Source: Oceanomicrobium pacificus (GTDB lineage Bacteria > Pseudomonadota > Alphaproteobacteria > Rhodobacterales > Rhodobacteraceae). From it: a stretch of 64,000 bases of DNA. The position numbers and the translations under genes are program-made. Below, in pieces: positions 30,001-30,811 of the stretch. The DNA is taken from assembly GCF_009833495.1 (NCBI RefSeq), contig NZ_WUWG01000007.1, forward strand, positions 124,001-188,000, written 5' to 3'. The notes below the pieces were generated by a model, which was given only the letters and a program-made list of their open reading frames with translations, did not search any database and was not told where the DNA came from. Numbering within the stretch: position 1 is the stretch's first letter; each line of letters opens with the position of its first letter.

Positions 30001-30456
30001 CTGGCCGACACCGGCGCGTCGCGGCCCAACGTGCTGCGGATCAACGACTTCTTCGTGCAGTCCGACATCATCCTTCGGGTCGGGCCGAAAGTGCAGGTCT
30101 CCGGCGCGCCGTCCAACACGGTCGTCACCTACACGTATGACGAGGATACGGGCGAGTTCGTCGAGGATGCGACGCCGCGCACGCCGGTCGTGACCGGCAC
30201 CGTGGCAGTGCTTGAATTCTTCGATGCCGACGGCGAGCTTTTCGCCTATGTCGACGAGTTCGGCGGGCTCTGGATCATCGATGATCTGGAGGACAATCCG
30301 GATGGCAAGAAGGACCGCGAGACCGCGCCCGGCACACCGGACGAAATCGAGGATGACTGGCTCCTCGAAACCACGCTCGGGATGACGGGGATGGTTGCCC
30401 TTCCGGGTCTGCGCAAGCTATCGTCCGACAAGGACAAGAAGCACAAGCAGACCTGA
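1..30456 (+). CDS. Giant repetitive RTX/beta-helix surface or secreted protein (5' partial)
   Basis: The frame is open from base 1 to the TGA at 30454-30456, so the start lies upstream of the window and 10,151 residues (about 1 MDa) are visible. The GTG at 160 is only an internal codon. Order of parts seen: beta-helix-like repeats with inserted modules (bases 1-8200), very A/V/G-rich repeats (8200-14300), more repetitive beta-rich sequence (to about 18800), a helical Ala/Glu-rich insert (18850-19370), further repeats, Calx-beta-like domains (23280-24820), RTX-type calcium-binding repeats (25560-29430), and a C-terminal domain ending in a Lys-rich tail. I saw no cysteine when reading the translation. 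The architecture resembles the very long LEPR-XLL-type exoproteins of Rhodobacterales and planctomycetes, but the diagnostic N-terminus is not visible, so that name is inference. It is followed 16 bp later by genes for export-like proteins. Probable role: surface adhesin, matrix or defence protein. Confidence 0.93.
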   Translation, partial: NGTTGRDAGIVINTGDGDDSLTITSFAEGFTGDLNLSAEQITLNAGVSLGTDSVKLDEVLLTASADSASGQAADTATAKVTIEGEIHSGGDVRIAANAATSFDNSGAVADVDVTSQSADADVEVGEGAVISANALSMKAGTDVSMTNEVSFALFSVGTASITQTTDVTIDAGATLTVGAGDLGGDAAGKSLEIAAEAVTNVDMLFVSLDDSLSEIAGTDAGTGYDLIISTVTIDRDTGVSIGESGSGTPQDATVTGAAEIRSANSGSVSNVVQSKWIGAATARFTNDDSDVALEDFDLTASDVTVTASADTDTVVEGKAAIIEAKGGSTSVSASGASALTATSGNITVRASDDNSYRVTSTALTDFSGLITKVDVGYSAALNQIDRITLVDFDGADLTADSGSLTLEAKSNIWLISKSERIQDIGENTLPWQPTAFTYGGTLAVNELNGRVAVEIDGGTLSANAITVNAENNAIFDSYAEAGSTVYGASGTAMGISVGLNVVGYEMGIILDALIDDLLGTSFWTDRTPYGAEALVTDATITSPGAVKITASNNLLADVTVSNAAKTESDAAFQNTTSMSMAFLFASSKISTATRAKLTDDDTGTDETVTAGTLDVIATDSQTTYASSKVVSSSVTSTDLGLGLVDSLIGQFAPADYRTDGTDAFTDGIQGLTLNQLGSPTIPMLDFGDRVMLLDDYSETGTGKGVPGTIYKFMVGPSETDVDLSNEDFTNAARWQAVPETEVVPTGINFTNSDSQAFGGMVVRNEMTGTAEALVADQDITATGAITVKADEAAAAVALGDIGIESSGGNSLNGKGTSTAVGGAIVINTAMSDASATVTDTDISTTGALSVTAINATSLDATLHSAIDTGSQGGGFLVAFNTLGYDPGNILFQTIDVLIGLQIGSVPMSDTVAGIEGGSVTAASVTVSATNSATLTALLDSNVSSKAAAFQGAGGASASLTLASNAVAGSAEAYIRNVDGPASNDGIVATGGGVSVSAMDTVGLSATSAMVTGQTTSNDMFVGALNELGQELLDNYTYTHLSGEQDLKFGDTVRASDGTVYKFLGADQDDFTLTDDFSDIDLWKAMSASLIVPSQISKTASKLLKLKGGDSKSAFGMISRNELVGGAKAEISGSEIDATGSISVDAQERATLAATEASEISAKETTGGIIATNSLRARADARVEDSDLSSGANVSVKAFNLAVADAIVNTNTSAKAEAVSVMLAFNTVGFDAHNIFFQLADALLGSDYLIEVTPAGAEAYIQNSDVTASGNVTVAADTRVAEGTLAGVTAQDLNDAANTDSDETDATGDAAITAALLAELQGFGIDATGPLSVETLAEDAQWYVTDTATGSIWQIRAEESGLVVYAVNILDARVGNDAAVNAKNDLVLVDRFMAQKKLDSDAAKAKAKGEEFKGKLKYGSNGKASGGVLATNRVASETRAWISGSRADHMSDETVTALVTGDIVAHDGSYYRFKGPDQVQRTDYDLTTLDTPTALTTGQYVSLSNDIVDVDDTVLFSAGDILLYSGAGEADANGLDLDAIILANASDFAVANAVPSIDLSAETYSDTARWEDLGAVPATPATQITATNGSVSVTAYDSASMRADSSLTVSAIVTNNIDGFKTLAATILKEDYEFTTSSGTKDVSEGQVVRIGTNGPAGLQGKYYQFVGLSTESIDFNSLTDSSGDKQDLTNAAYWAEVPDSMDLADTLFPNLGNLADSNSQAMGAIIVTNDVRGAAEALIEMAAVNAGANVTVDAQATATMLALISSEVESSGGSAWGTGDSIARNGVLGTNLVQNSAVARISDSDIDAGGAVTVTADQASVLDATVTSVGITGDTVQSVTLAFNSLGYKASNVLFMAVEALTTDPTFHRLLDNTNPAEATAEILRSDVDATGNVEVRATSSEFLNSTVSNTSTSAAGAMKGAGGKAFGLILASNKVLAEANALVDNEGAAAGADVTGANIRVTARDVQRHYANTKLVADSSTSNDGGAAALQETINDVTPVDWKRSGSAQPVALRFGHLVLVDDAYSYAGTPADPDAAPAGKVYQYMGADPDDLSDTVDLQSVDFSDTDLWKEFVTSSLVPQGYNVPSTDADGNKQGSDSVGTGAIFVYNELVGSATAEVRNAILTATDDIEIEALLSSTMNATTDAAVSSSGGNVVGDGKSQAVSGVVATNLMSGGATAGADNATLTARENAGDTTGSVRVQAFNSATMNALTQANVATGDTGANIILAFNTMGYDPTNLLFNAINALIGDPEATDPILQADNPVNATAYLRNVTVDAADEVVVNAEDNATLNAKVTNETTSAASAFKDASGTAIGLVLSMNKVSAGASATVDGYYTSQDGTVDIKQGDFVLADDGTVWRRSGADADDIDLTLQDFSAGWTEETDGLAAINTIKAGNGLRVSATDNSAIDAENVMKISTTVTNDGGLSILTGILEAVMADYAYTTFSGLQILSFGQQVLVGSNGPAAKQGNRYMWLGETTAQPTDLSAVTFDETDASGDALWQEVVVDDIESLIPPGVNINVTKSDAKAVGALFSVNDVKANVAAKLSGADVDVADGIVWITADENARIDTMNQGQVKADGGSMFKGGSKVLAVNGNIATNNLVSSADAVILDSDVSALNPDQVNGNDGLTIPVSGPGGTSDTRDLPADGTVTVRADNTAELNADIDTVTIAEGGGGSTIAIGVTLAFNSMGTDSQNILFNLVDTFIGTTVATPNPAAATARIVNSTVAADDGLSVTADNVAVIDANILNAAVSTSLSLVEKSFTLSVGATIAMNRTASEAEARLDGSTSSTTRGDVTVSAADMASITSQITAATVAVAAGNSGSKAVSVAATFARNELNSDVLATLTGGSVSTPGLLSVTADRDASISATGLTAAVAVTLSAGGSGTDVSFSGGGSVGFNSLNGSTIADLSDATVAAGTVRVAAKSESRIFATVLAASVSGGVSTGSSTAVGIGAVYVDNLVGYSQTTPDLTGKTVYDTTQDVTTVNAGDYVRIADGQAGTGALYKYVGSEPLEFFDSDGDRVDNGVDLAIEDYSDTDRWERANLAQSTEGGTIARIDNAQIAPLDTDIEPDLIEVDAKSLQVISATAAAAAVALSGSGKNAVAVAGGAVATRNRVASDVTAELKGTGTAVRAEEVSVTATDSSQINAVTAAAGVSAAVSGKSATAVGIGLAVALNEVDNGVTATITGADVTATGAEGVTVAADATPGLSFNTGTDAGVTRDTLDDLTETDVVDDDADGALDATDASEDAATKSALVALIDAELSADFVADTAAYGDILLSKANEAGGYVLVDGLGRSFSILYNEDGTLTVKAATINAVTGAAAFSFAASKSGVSISGAGAFAQNVVQSDVSATINGATVDAEAGDVTVEAQNRATINAIVVSASIAAGFGKTGVGVSIGAAIARNIIGESWLGAGDGLQTLAQIIDSQVTAAGDIDVLATSSQSITALTAAGSAAVAGGKAGVAVSGSGVFVQNRINAVTTASIDGDAGALPADTFAIDATDVTVQAVNSATIDVAAASMSIAAGFGGTAVAVSLGVSAALNEIAGATTARISGVDDGGVRASTGNVLVSAEDSARIRALSAAASIAVAFGKVGVAVSGAGALALNRISSGVAAEITGSHIEVPAGDVDVLAKGTGSIQSIVGAASVAVAGGKAGVGVAVGIAYAGNMIGVEYGTDDADYDSGQILDNGTITTGKTVRVLEGALAGKTFKYVGDEPLSPNYDTNDDDEITSDDKLALNKVDYNNPEQWEEVNLSRAPATISARVATSSVAADGALTVAADSTQTVQSATIAASAALAAGAVGVAVSGSGAVAVNRVAVSVLSEIAGSGASGIHAGAINVTADDNSQITSAVAAAAVSVAAGKVGVGVALGVSSAINSVENDVTARITGASQVVADTDDVLVKATSAGDLAENGISLASLGGSAATAASLLDDAAGTDIEGLDSGGNVVTDDDDADTIVSERAVQADVTADAATLAALKAALEAAGYSVSGSLRIAVVETETVGNTERGIRWVAVDESGATWSLRVDSGAIKAKKSTINTVAAAASVAAGFGVVGVAVAGAGAFSLNSVANNVEATIDGSNLQASLGKVDVLAVSAAEINAVIVSASLAVSAGKVGVGVGLGVSVARNFIGLDLVGRDIGGRGITSASIVNSGVTAAEAVTVVATSDQGINAVVISGAAAASGGAVGVAVSGSGVYAENRIEVDTDATVTLGDSSVTGSSVTVKAVDMSEIQAVAGAVSLSVSGGAVGVSVALGGSVGWNEIANKVSATVDTVSAGSTGALVASAGDILVRAEDDAKIRSVTAAASLAATGGGVAVAVSAAGAVSVNRTRNIVTSKVDNAFLKADADAIYTPHPTLTEPAKSGPGSIVFDASGAVKAAYAGAQVQERDANGNLKYTITWDGTQNVYTPVLVVLTGPNTAYPNDYVYDSAGEILIVPQLVASSAGAQSVTVSAESKAEIEALVISAAVSLGIGGVGVGVAAGGSYAENTIGNGAATGVFAIVDGATIEAETDINVTAKMTSRILADVGAFAVAASGGTVGVSVSGSGADALNRTNYAVTAEVIGDSDLSAGGTVNVTAEDSATIDASVASASVSIALGYTMSFAAAVAVSLADSQVDNQITARVDNSDVTADELDVVALDSTTVRTEARAAAASAAFSAGAAFSGGGAESLITARNQVSAVISGSGNDDKINVADAITVSATNEADLTAVVEVLSVAAALFGFAAGGSVATINTRPTGANRSVNAAVGGVDLDAGSLSVLAESKIKTYARVEGITVASTAAVGVSEAKILTGAVVRAELGGAGSITADSVDVDAISTAKTTDGLVAEAIAKASGGGILIGVQSTSVLLENTDDVAVTLANGSTVDAGDLSLAAASDVAQDASSRAASAGLIGVGAASAVATTDTTVHALIGTGSDIDADDMTVAANGTSDNVTNTVTGAFGLASGAAATTRTSSKSDIQARIVDAGSAGAASDIDVSGTFAMSAGQTSRVDTNAETDAYGAIAGSGVVARNVIDTAVLTEIGTHAQLTAGSIDLGASNHLDRQAGSGNDIDGKTGGLASGASADSLTTVNFDTNIVFAANSQTETTDKDGILKARVSNSIDYQDKVRLETAGAVSGAGAYTQLDAGTDSDGARIKGAITVESNADVKAGGELEFEVSGRFDIYVQSYSETYGLGTVALGDGLIDLKPDNRITVMGNATLLSVGDMFLSTGTNRDLEIEDVDLEARVDNFAGSAIPISDLETRAIYIVTNVIEVKANALVESYSNIDLNADEIGLASVIGMAKGTNWASAAVDAIDSAFGGNNVETGPGEGLADAHAQVINDGTIRTGARRTAELFITGLDTSGSTPQLTFGAASTRDPETGELLVTATLEPREVKSSGQIAIESAQENLKRYGFDADGNKLDNEFTRFYEAEIVRIGEQMVAAGEARKDVTGGVTTYVPTPRTELTIVVDDILASAGRVRVLTDQLTGSGLFDVPKDVKVRVENDTIASIVFGDILIPDENGGLFFNGIEVTTEASASAVNAKIVAENQVSVDKDNGPLDGSGYIGGTYIGRVSTLPATFTYGTGTIGASASTPTIDIAITKDVADYNVGLPSGATPVPDQTVTFDGDVIARLAALTVTGPSQQAAVSVVFNGSVDTASTTVIVGGTIQVNTKGTFHSSGDPYGQILNSGLIGNGTSQADAAAIAAFLTGQSGTSGTYVDDFTGKETAVTMKANTILLKAAYVNLNGTIQSGEDDFNLVLDAGEQAQIERARKSGAALTKITSENDNFRLYYDKALDQLIIYSLTPKGGSIDIEGRIMNTGQGNIIVHSGYPRIDVVNNMTIGGLDIRVDELNVSNRGVGKLIIKDKARGVSSDGKDNALYATIYEMQDNGQVQVTDGLIAGTGSSAAQIVTSANQGSFAYTSAVTGTNGSDGQINKLATYSPTDGWRYAFKVGEGSRTEIIQEKTDQSWLGIDFLVPDLTSVPVVDTTILSRELIANSNYFYKTGTVGPDYTYDYARTTLDRQTEQTGYRESETWYGKRSTWRQWTTVENNFDVHTHTIRADRNVNLSFIGYETGRITVDAGIANLIVNGAISNETGVTALKSDGTITTIAVAEAGSQPIINGKVVVLEAGRGIGTELNPLNVQLTVNTDGTAVSGNQFDAYSGGHAYIEHLYGDLVLGTVKVSGGFDLSITSRGDLVQGSSDQVLTSQSYLSFIDGIANSDLGLSAGSISLTSTNGSIGASGSPILINSGDTGGDTVTATALSGEIHLTETAGDLKVDSITAGGNVSVTVAAGDLLDFNQTSYADERAEEALLNGVWGDMQLLGEVDADGKPLPGSAAYDKIQEAIARVENARLQDYETYWDLRNQMTVAEHQAVLAKTGNIPFDEAGYQAAQKARILAENSALTDAEAETLAVAATAAALASRNEQYRTLNAEFDPNGTATYDPANGGKLDQDQIDAITAGIKVWTKDELLNGIGAGLLKPVTDTNITVEEANITGADITLNVAGMVGRTTGDVVVFTNTGDPLERDELLIIAAAERSDIYFLVTERFSATVDFDAASNSITRSTGTWPSDLRVGQTVQIEASSPNATENEQFYVIESISGNGKTITFADTGTAIAKPVLTVLQSEVDVDIVISAIVNNPRGASSDAIITVTGGKTLTRTDGGSFLGSGSSEGFQVGDTILLSTTPAYTPAETAAQVPTANANSSASLYTIASVTATEIVIVGGGLQNETGVTMTVDEYVPLVAVQVQQREDFDIDATGKVSVTAVEETYLGSESDITLNQVNIGAGASSGELRIKTSQSILNGAGATDTNSINNIVADNVVLEAGQGSIGKLRTSGTPEARIYMDLRDGGTITARAAGDIVFTERTGDLLVSTLYSEGGTVDIEAQAGGIFDEIDTAFVNIEAQNIILRASGDIGTAANDLDIEATGDDPNSRIGYVTATAGGNIYLTETGDMNIRNIYSSGGADTYVRLTAEAGIFDRLDIADPTDPDSADIVGDTDGTDITGYNIELISRTSQIGNALQEIDINSTGGVFNSASLFGHTYVTETTGDLLVNQVGTAADKTAFLTATMGSILNAAAVGVSNVTGGRAYLVASNNIGAADKRLYTTIGSIQAESITGSTYVYNDGALQAETESGTGAALTSGQQIFVTATSPVIVSNDITAASGDIVIIANESSELEYAADLALDPTIANENDYDSVTVKSGVTVTAQAGDIRIKAGDHVVIEAGATLSASDDIEIYTDVATAANNGIGVNVDSPVIVEADRDDADGGYVTVAGTLAAGRSVLVNTGAAGPLGLTATEQRDVITVTGTITADTSIEMRLGGDKDEVYLTGMTMIAPTILIDGEAGEDLIRVTDAADLSGVVTLMGGADVDRIEVIRLDTHGAGDQVILDGGAGADDLMVQTWGSVTGAAAGADYVITVADSGGIDPINGADTLDVLGTEDEDDIFLSRGNFAALMHGTKDQVRGLESGRPTTVERIDYDRSLNGRLSLIGLSGDDFFISDDNATIMTLDGGLGDDMFQFGQVFGSEPVAGGTFEDPDNPGSFLSNGIAVGDDIDTTLTTRGYLSYGISYAATAFGGEGADTFTVYSNKAELRLEGEDGNDTFIVRAFLRAELDSDGNVQQVGQGDVKVRAGDGDDAVRYNVNAPVDIDGGAGFDTVVALGTEGDDTFVVTEDGVFGAGLNIRISNAEEAFEVDGLEGDDTFYVLSTVETAVTHIIGGLGSDTINVAGDVNDLVYAAELDGRAGVINHIADATDPLYQGVFAPGLGTTVADAVQGKVLIRPTGADTQVTEGGATDSYTVELTEAPEVGTWVYVTVSAGIASRQDSRLAVPAMAAGTNITLDGAVLTRDTGSFHDDGFGDWQNLVLGNAGDNDGAYGILSISADGKTITFDRAVAIDVTAATDTITVTGQAASSVELRTGAGDYTDGIVLAFNSDNWNVAQTVDVRAINDAAQEGERTVMIGHAVDSTDADFDGAAVKNAVITVLDNDLPELRILPTGADTFLHEGTGGSEITDSYDIVLSRKPAPGETVRVTLSDNSNSGDIDYATLVFEFDDTNWNIARTVSLTAVADGVVENAERVTITHLIESLDAGGDPLAGGVYAAADAAELVAELSDGDSNGVILRESDGETLVVQKPAGQITAADRDSYELRLTKAPAAGQTVTLTIVDDGQTRIVPSTRVVEATLADITADLQFVLVDDGPNMIVRTDGGNFHDDGFRAGTVVDISGTLYNDLPFAIGEISADGSTLILSGGALVTDEVATGVGMVITVAQVTFDDSNWDEAVEITLEADPDYVPTALSRVTKPFPVEDHLTAKIRGPLVIDGGPTTARELNVAVMLPTERDPGPLDITISTDEVEQNDRVNIFNDGSKIDDTDGRMFNTDDGRLHIDGLGMGSGTVSFDQGAGLPTLDYLKGISIGTVEIVEVMLGQGDDTFTIDGTNIGSDYDTSVAGAVNMPITLVHGGGGADTIIINELTVGDDGERTLLAIYGDTDAGGARYNYGGGVPNGNALMFNALENPALHGDTIDASNVTFDDADALGLVIYGGVGDDTLIGSVGADQIAGGSGTDTILGLGGNDHLYGDNGVTIDLVSRDLRFLSDVDADPQYKSADTRDAVRDVIDGGAGDDLIIGDLGDIVQLAGTNRIETTGALARIESKTYATGGNDWLIGGTGQDILIGGFGQDRLEDLSGDNILIGDNGLVDWTVRDGDNASIDLIASLAYGVGDADTLIAGDGNDVLIGGAGSDELTAGDGTNIVIGDNGAVTGRNGGLPLGDIALTLDTVYTVAAGIGAADTIDGGAGIDIVLGGAGGDMITTGDADETGRDVIFGDHGQIHFRVAQPDDTVPVVRLARSLDYATGGDDVIASGHGGDIIVGGAGADQLTSAGGTDLIFGDNGLMIGFATAPLLANGALISLSRAVTASAITGKGDRITTGAGAAIIFGGAGNDEITTTGGGLDAADILFGDHGDAQFAEPVAGTPQPIAVVITSTETEYESPEGADDTITAGSGADIILGGNGADEIDAGDGANIVFGDHGRLSGSDDTDLSERGRPISLIDLATIAADFGTGDIIRTGIDGDIVLGGAGDDDIKANNGDGPGVFDLGNILLGDHGEMVFLNPQTGINHPSLVRSLDPRQGGKDRIQSGAGHDLIIGGTGADEIFALGGNDLIAGDHAEAAGIVATDSWPLMVGGPVTLTAIHTGLLDLGGDDLILSGAGDDFVMGQQGSDTIFGGQGDDDLIGGHNVADGTDGADAIDGGQGNDVLLGDNGSLLRTGSISDVRMRALEGTQIYGTETDPAAAGGANDGEALVTDTAQNNVHGTTQRQITIFDHSDATGVLRYGADYLAGGSEDDMILGQLGDDTIQGDGAIDFDMNGIADVFEGKGVGAFRDSDGLLTVNASVEDYAGAGRDGDDYIEGNGGDDTVFGNLGQDDIVGGSSSFFDGLRETALRPDGADMLYGGAGLAITRNHLGASGTTAHARDADVIAGDNANIMRLTGVNGAGTMAYLRFEYDVYDPDLTIIPRAVELLDYTEGGLDVSASAAGDIGTADEIHGEAGDDTIYGQIGNDVLFGDGQNDDLIGGVGHDWISGGTGSDGVIGDDGRIMTSRNSTSHGESLYGIDALDAVDVLMVSTDQTALRTVLHEDGQLVKTVNLTPFSTNPTNPNDPYWSATDASDIIFGGWGSDFLHGGVGSDAISGAEALPLAARPQDHNGNIISFDTPYNPGNTAAVNTSTYAGVPSPAVHVVFLPLLEADLDRSQIRFDADGNVTLGAGTNPFFLNFDHTEGQVDTRSENDLTSDGDDRIFGDIGHDILFGGTGRDSIYGGYGNDLIQADDKLDTGGVDASDPAGLNDLPDEDITYEDFVFGGAGRDYMIANTSGDRLVDWSGDFNEYFVPYRSAGAPTVIRDYTSNLHQFVLLSGMSDGADMTRADDVDHLGLFHTSGEPYGELGLLSDDVPNLPEFTKQSGAGILAGRGTVNDGTIFGPPVVPSGARLADSPLDDFGFTFTLPAVTGIYAGDATTINRPILADTGASRPNVLRINDFFVQSDIILRVGPKVQVSGAPSNTVVTYTYDEDTGEFVEDATPRTPVVTGTVAVLEFFDADGELFAYVDEFGGLWIIDDLEDNPDGKKDRETAPGTPDEIEDDWLLETTLGMTGMVALPGLRKLSSDKDKKHKQT
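1490..8140 (+). repeat. Higher-order super-repeat inside the giant protein
   Basis: A motif of the form AFNxxGYDxxNxLFxxxDxLIG recurs near bases 2631, 3664, 5520, 6687 and 8058, with a degenerate copy near 1490. Spacing is about 1.0-1.9 kb. Between copies the same elements tend to follow in the same order: a segment like SAFKGAxGxAxGLxLASNxV, then in most units a Trp-ended inserted module, then a segment like SDSQAxGAxxVxNxVxGxAxA. This indicates duplication of a large multi-part unit rather than of a single short repeat. Confidence 0.75.
2040..11270 (+). repeat. Recurrent Trp-ended module (CBM5/12-like pattern), nine copies
   Basis: About nine segments share the pattern GDxVxxxDGxxYKFxGxxxxDxDLxxxDFSDxxxWxxv. 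Approximate positions are 2040-2220, 3105-3255, 4330-4725, 4885-5095, 6035-6220, 7005-7160, 7320-7515, 8890-9130 and 11030-11265. The one at 4330 looks like two modules run together. They interrupt the beta-helix-like repeats. The pattern (aromatic, GDxV, G-x-x-Y-x, terminal W) resembles small chitin/carbohydrate-binding modules of the CBM5/12 type. That resemblance is by eye only. Confidence 0.6.
3880..12125 (+). repeat. Second inserted module, three copies
   Basis: Three segments, near 3880-4110, 9690-9960 and 11870-12120, share an acidic D/T-rich lead-in and a helix-like ALxAxLxxxG stretch. A strand pair of the form WxVxDxxGxxWxIRxexGxLxVxxxxIN then follows; the middle copy is more divergent. 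They occur at irregular spacing and interrupt the repeat pattern. I do not recognise the family. Confidence 0.55.
8230..14240 (+). repeat. A/V/G-rich tandem repeats of the giant protein
   Basis: Segments of the form AAASVAxGxGKxGVGVAxGxxxAxNxI, followed by a VxAxIxGSxVxAxxxxVxVxAxxxAxI strand set, recur many times (on the order of twenty). Two variant classes are seen: GVGVxLGVS and GVAVSGSGA. This is consistent with a solenoid or beta-helix whose rungs alternate in type. The repeats are diverged at the amino-acid level, so they are old rather than recent duplications. Confidence 0.7.
18850..19370 (+). other. Helical, charged insert in the giant protein
   Basis: This stretch differs sharply from its beta-rich surroundings. 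It is rich in Ala, Glu, Gln, Arg and Leu, and includes runs such as EEALLNG, IQEAIARVENARLQ and LTDAEAETLAVAATAAALASRNEQ. It is predicted by composition to be alpha-helical, possibly a coiled coil. Its function is unknown. Confidence 0.6.
23280..24820 (+). repeat. Calx-beta-like domain block in the giant protein
   Basis: Three consecutive segments begin with a strand of the form LRILPTGADTxxxEG and continue with SYxVxLTxAPxxGxxVxVTxS. They then run on to FDDxNWNxAxTVxxxAxxDxxxExxE. This is the usual pattern of extracellular calcium-binding Calx-beta-type domains in large exoproteins. The third copy is the most divergent. Two short related inserts near 23500 and 24590 share a DxGxFHDDGF pattern. 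Confidence 0.6.
25560..29430 (+). repeat. RTX-type calcium-binding nonapeptide repeats
   Basis: Many copies of GGxGxDxIxGGxGxDxL are seen, for example at 25570-25690, 25795-25990, 26110-26220, 26310-26420, 26510-26620, 26930-27050, 27350-27450, 27550-27725, 28550-28720 and 29320-29430. Within about 26000-27450 the repeats form larger units of roughly 80-100 residues. These end alternately in FGDNG and FGDHG and are followed by a non-repetitive linker. RTX repeats fold on binding extracellular calcium, which supports export of the protein. Confidence 0.93.
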
Positions 30457-30472
30457 GGGCAGATGAGGCGGC

Positions 30473-30811
30473 ATGGTTGACGAAACGGCGGACGGCGGCG
30501 CACAGGGCGCCGCCGCGACAGGGGCGGGCGCGGCAGCGTCCGATCCGAAATCGAAAGTGAACTGGGACGATTCCGCCATGGAAACGGCCTTCGCCAATGT
30601 CGTGAACATCCAGGGCACGCGCGAACAGATCGAACTGTTCTTCGGCACCAACCGGACGTGGAACGTCGCGCCCGGCCGCGATGTGCATGTCGATCTGACC
30701 AACCGGATGATCCTCACGCCCTATGCGGCCAAGCGGCTGAACGGCATATTGACGCGCGTGTTGCGGGAGTATGAGGCCCGCCACGGCGTGCTCAAAGTCG
30801 ACGACGCGTGA
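30473..30811 (+). CDS. DUF3467-like small protein
   Basis: 112 residues. The first 30 or so are low complexity (Ala/Gly/Thr). The rest has the pattern of DUF3467 proteins: an ANVVNIQGTREQIELFFG strand-turn, a middle strand and a C-terminal segment with LTPYAAKRLNGILTRVLREYE. No signal peptide or membrane segment is seen, so it is probably cytoplasmic. It starts 16 bp after the giant gene, with GAGG at 30465-30468 ahead of the ATG. Its stop overlaps the next start (GTGA), which implies translational coupling. The position between the giant substrate and the export genes suggests a chaperone-like or regulatory part of that system, which is inference. Family assignment is by eye. Confidence 0.8.
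   Translation: MVDETADGGAQGAAATGAGAAASDPKSKVNWDDSAMETAFANVVNIQGTREQIELFFGTNRTWNVAPGRDVHVDLTNRMILTPYAAKRLNGILTRVLREYEARHGVLKVDDA

Noticed and set aside
1-30456. CRISPR or DNA-level tandem repeats in the giant gene
   Set aside because: The repeats are at protein level and diverged in DNA; no constant direct repeats with spacers of fixed length are seen.
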